Shown: piece after piece, positions 63,844 through 64,000 of the stretch
Layout of the letters: every line of letters starts with the position of its first letter
Numbering within the stretch: position 1 is the first letter of the stretch
NCBI GenBank assembly: GCA_040757085.1
Contig: JBFLXJ010000002.1
Coordinates: forward strand, 1-64,000
Length of the DNA: 64,000 bases
Source of the DNA: Bacillota bacterium
Lineage (GTDB): Bacteria > Bacillota > Sulfobacillia > JACIYH01
Direction: 5' to 3'
Notes under the pieces: generated by a model
What the model was told of the DNA's origin: nothing
The model's database searches: none
The model's input: the letters and a program-made list of their open reading frames with translations, nothing else
Position numbers and translations under genes: made by a program

Positions 63844-64000
63844 TCAGGTCTTCAGGGATATCAGGAACTCGACCATGGCCCGATTGACCGGCTCCGGCCT
63901 TTCCAGCATCACCATGTGCCCGGCTCCGGGGATGATGCGAAGGCTTCCTCCCAGTTTCTCCGCCAGGTACCGGGCGTACTTGGGTGGGGTCAGGGCGTCC
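63844..64000 (-). CDS. Alpha/beta hydrolase, C-terminal fragment (cut by window edge)
   Basis: The last 51 codons are visible, with the stop at 63844-63846. IIPGAGHMVMLERPEPVN holds the catalytic histidine loop of alpha/beta-fold hydrolases, followed by a VEFL helix near the end. The nucleophile and acid residues lie outside the window. Same strand as the HD-GYP gene, 13 bp upstream of it. Confidence 0.8.
   Translation of the reverse strand, partial: DALTPPKYARYLAEKLGGSLRIIPGAGHMVMLERPEPVNRAMVEFLISLKT

Overview
The window is GC-rich DNA with dense, mostly minus-strand operons, Shine-Dalgarno sites of the GGAGG/GGGGG type, many GTG and TTG starts, and stop/start overlaps (ATGA, GTGA, TTGA). 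The gene content points to an anaerobic, high-GC member of the Bacillota (Clostridia-like) with acetogen-type C1 metabolism: a bacterial-type CODH/acetyl-CoA synthase cluster, MetF/MetV with Hdr and MvhD, Rex, and a 2-hydroxyacyl-CoA dehydratase-type system. HspR is found mainly in Actinobacteria and some deep-branching Bacillota. The lineage is an inference; there is no rRNA gene here.

Layout. 0.05-2.6 kb: a single-domain chromate-type transporter, a CPBP membrane protease, a Cof-type phosphatase and tRNA-Pro(CGG). 2.6-9.8 kb: a heat-shock operon hspR-dnaK-grpE-cbpA-clpB behind a near-consensus promoter. 9.9-10.8 kb: an arginase-fold enzyme. 10.9-16.8 kb: a Rex-headed operon with an acyl-CoA mutase (large and B12 subunits), its MeaB GTPase, an acyl-CoA dehydrogenase and an iron-sulfur flavoprotein. 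The mutase carries the isobutyryl-CoA mutase residues, not those of methylmalonyl-CoA mutase. 16.9-23.5 kb: a quinone-type operon (TetR, UbiD, UbiA, MenG) with a complete NitT/TauT-type ABC importer inside it, behind a perfect TGAATGA-N4-TCATTCA operator. 23.8-29.5 kb (+ strand): seven tightly linked genes: an unknown protein, a hexapeptide-repeat protein, NfeD, an SPFH protein, two 2-hydroxyacyl-CoA dehydratase-like subunits and their ATP-driven activator. Then come an L,D-transpeptidase with a terminator, a drug/metabolite exporter and a GNAT acetyltransferase.

32.3-40.8 kb (- strand): a C4-dicarboxylate operon, fumarase alpha/beta, malic enzyme, sucC, sdhCDAB, sucD and a small stress-like protein. 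41.1-43.2 kb: a GGDEF-EAL protein, a 5'-truncated ABC ATPase pseudogene and a small ferredoxin. 43.2-62.4 kb (- strand): a 19-kb Wood-Ljungdahl and electron-bifurcation cluster in the order orf75, acsD, acsA, acsB, acsC, acsE, DUF3786, cooC, acsV, hdrC, hdrB, hdrA, mvhD, metV, metF. It has one strong promoter and a leader of about 300 nt. Its HdrA is about 1486 residues long, with a GltD-like NAD(P)H-oxidoreductase module built in and three flavin sites. 62.7-64.0 kb: an HD-GYP phosphodiesterase and the end of an alpha/beta hydrolase.

How it fits together: the acs/met/hdr cluster joins the methyl and carbonyl branches of CO2 fixation (or acetyl-CoA oxidation) to a flavin-based electron-transfer complex. 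The fumarase/Sdh/SucCD/malic-enzyme operon links C4 acids to quinone, and the UbiA/UbiD/MenG operon plausibly makes that quinone. The Rex-linked mutase and dehydrogenase connect branched and straight C4 acyl-CoAs under NADH/NAD+ control. The formyl branch, hydrogenases and ATP synthase are not in this window.
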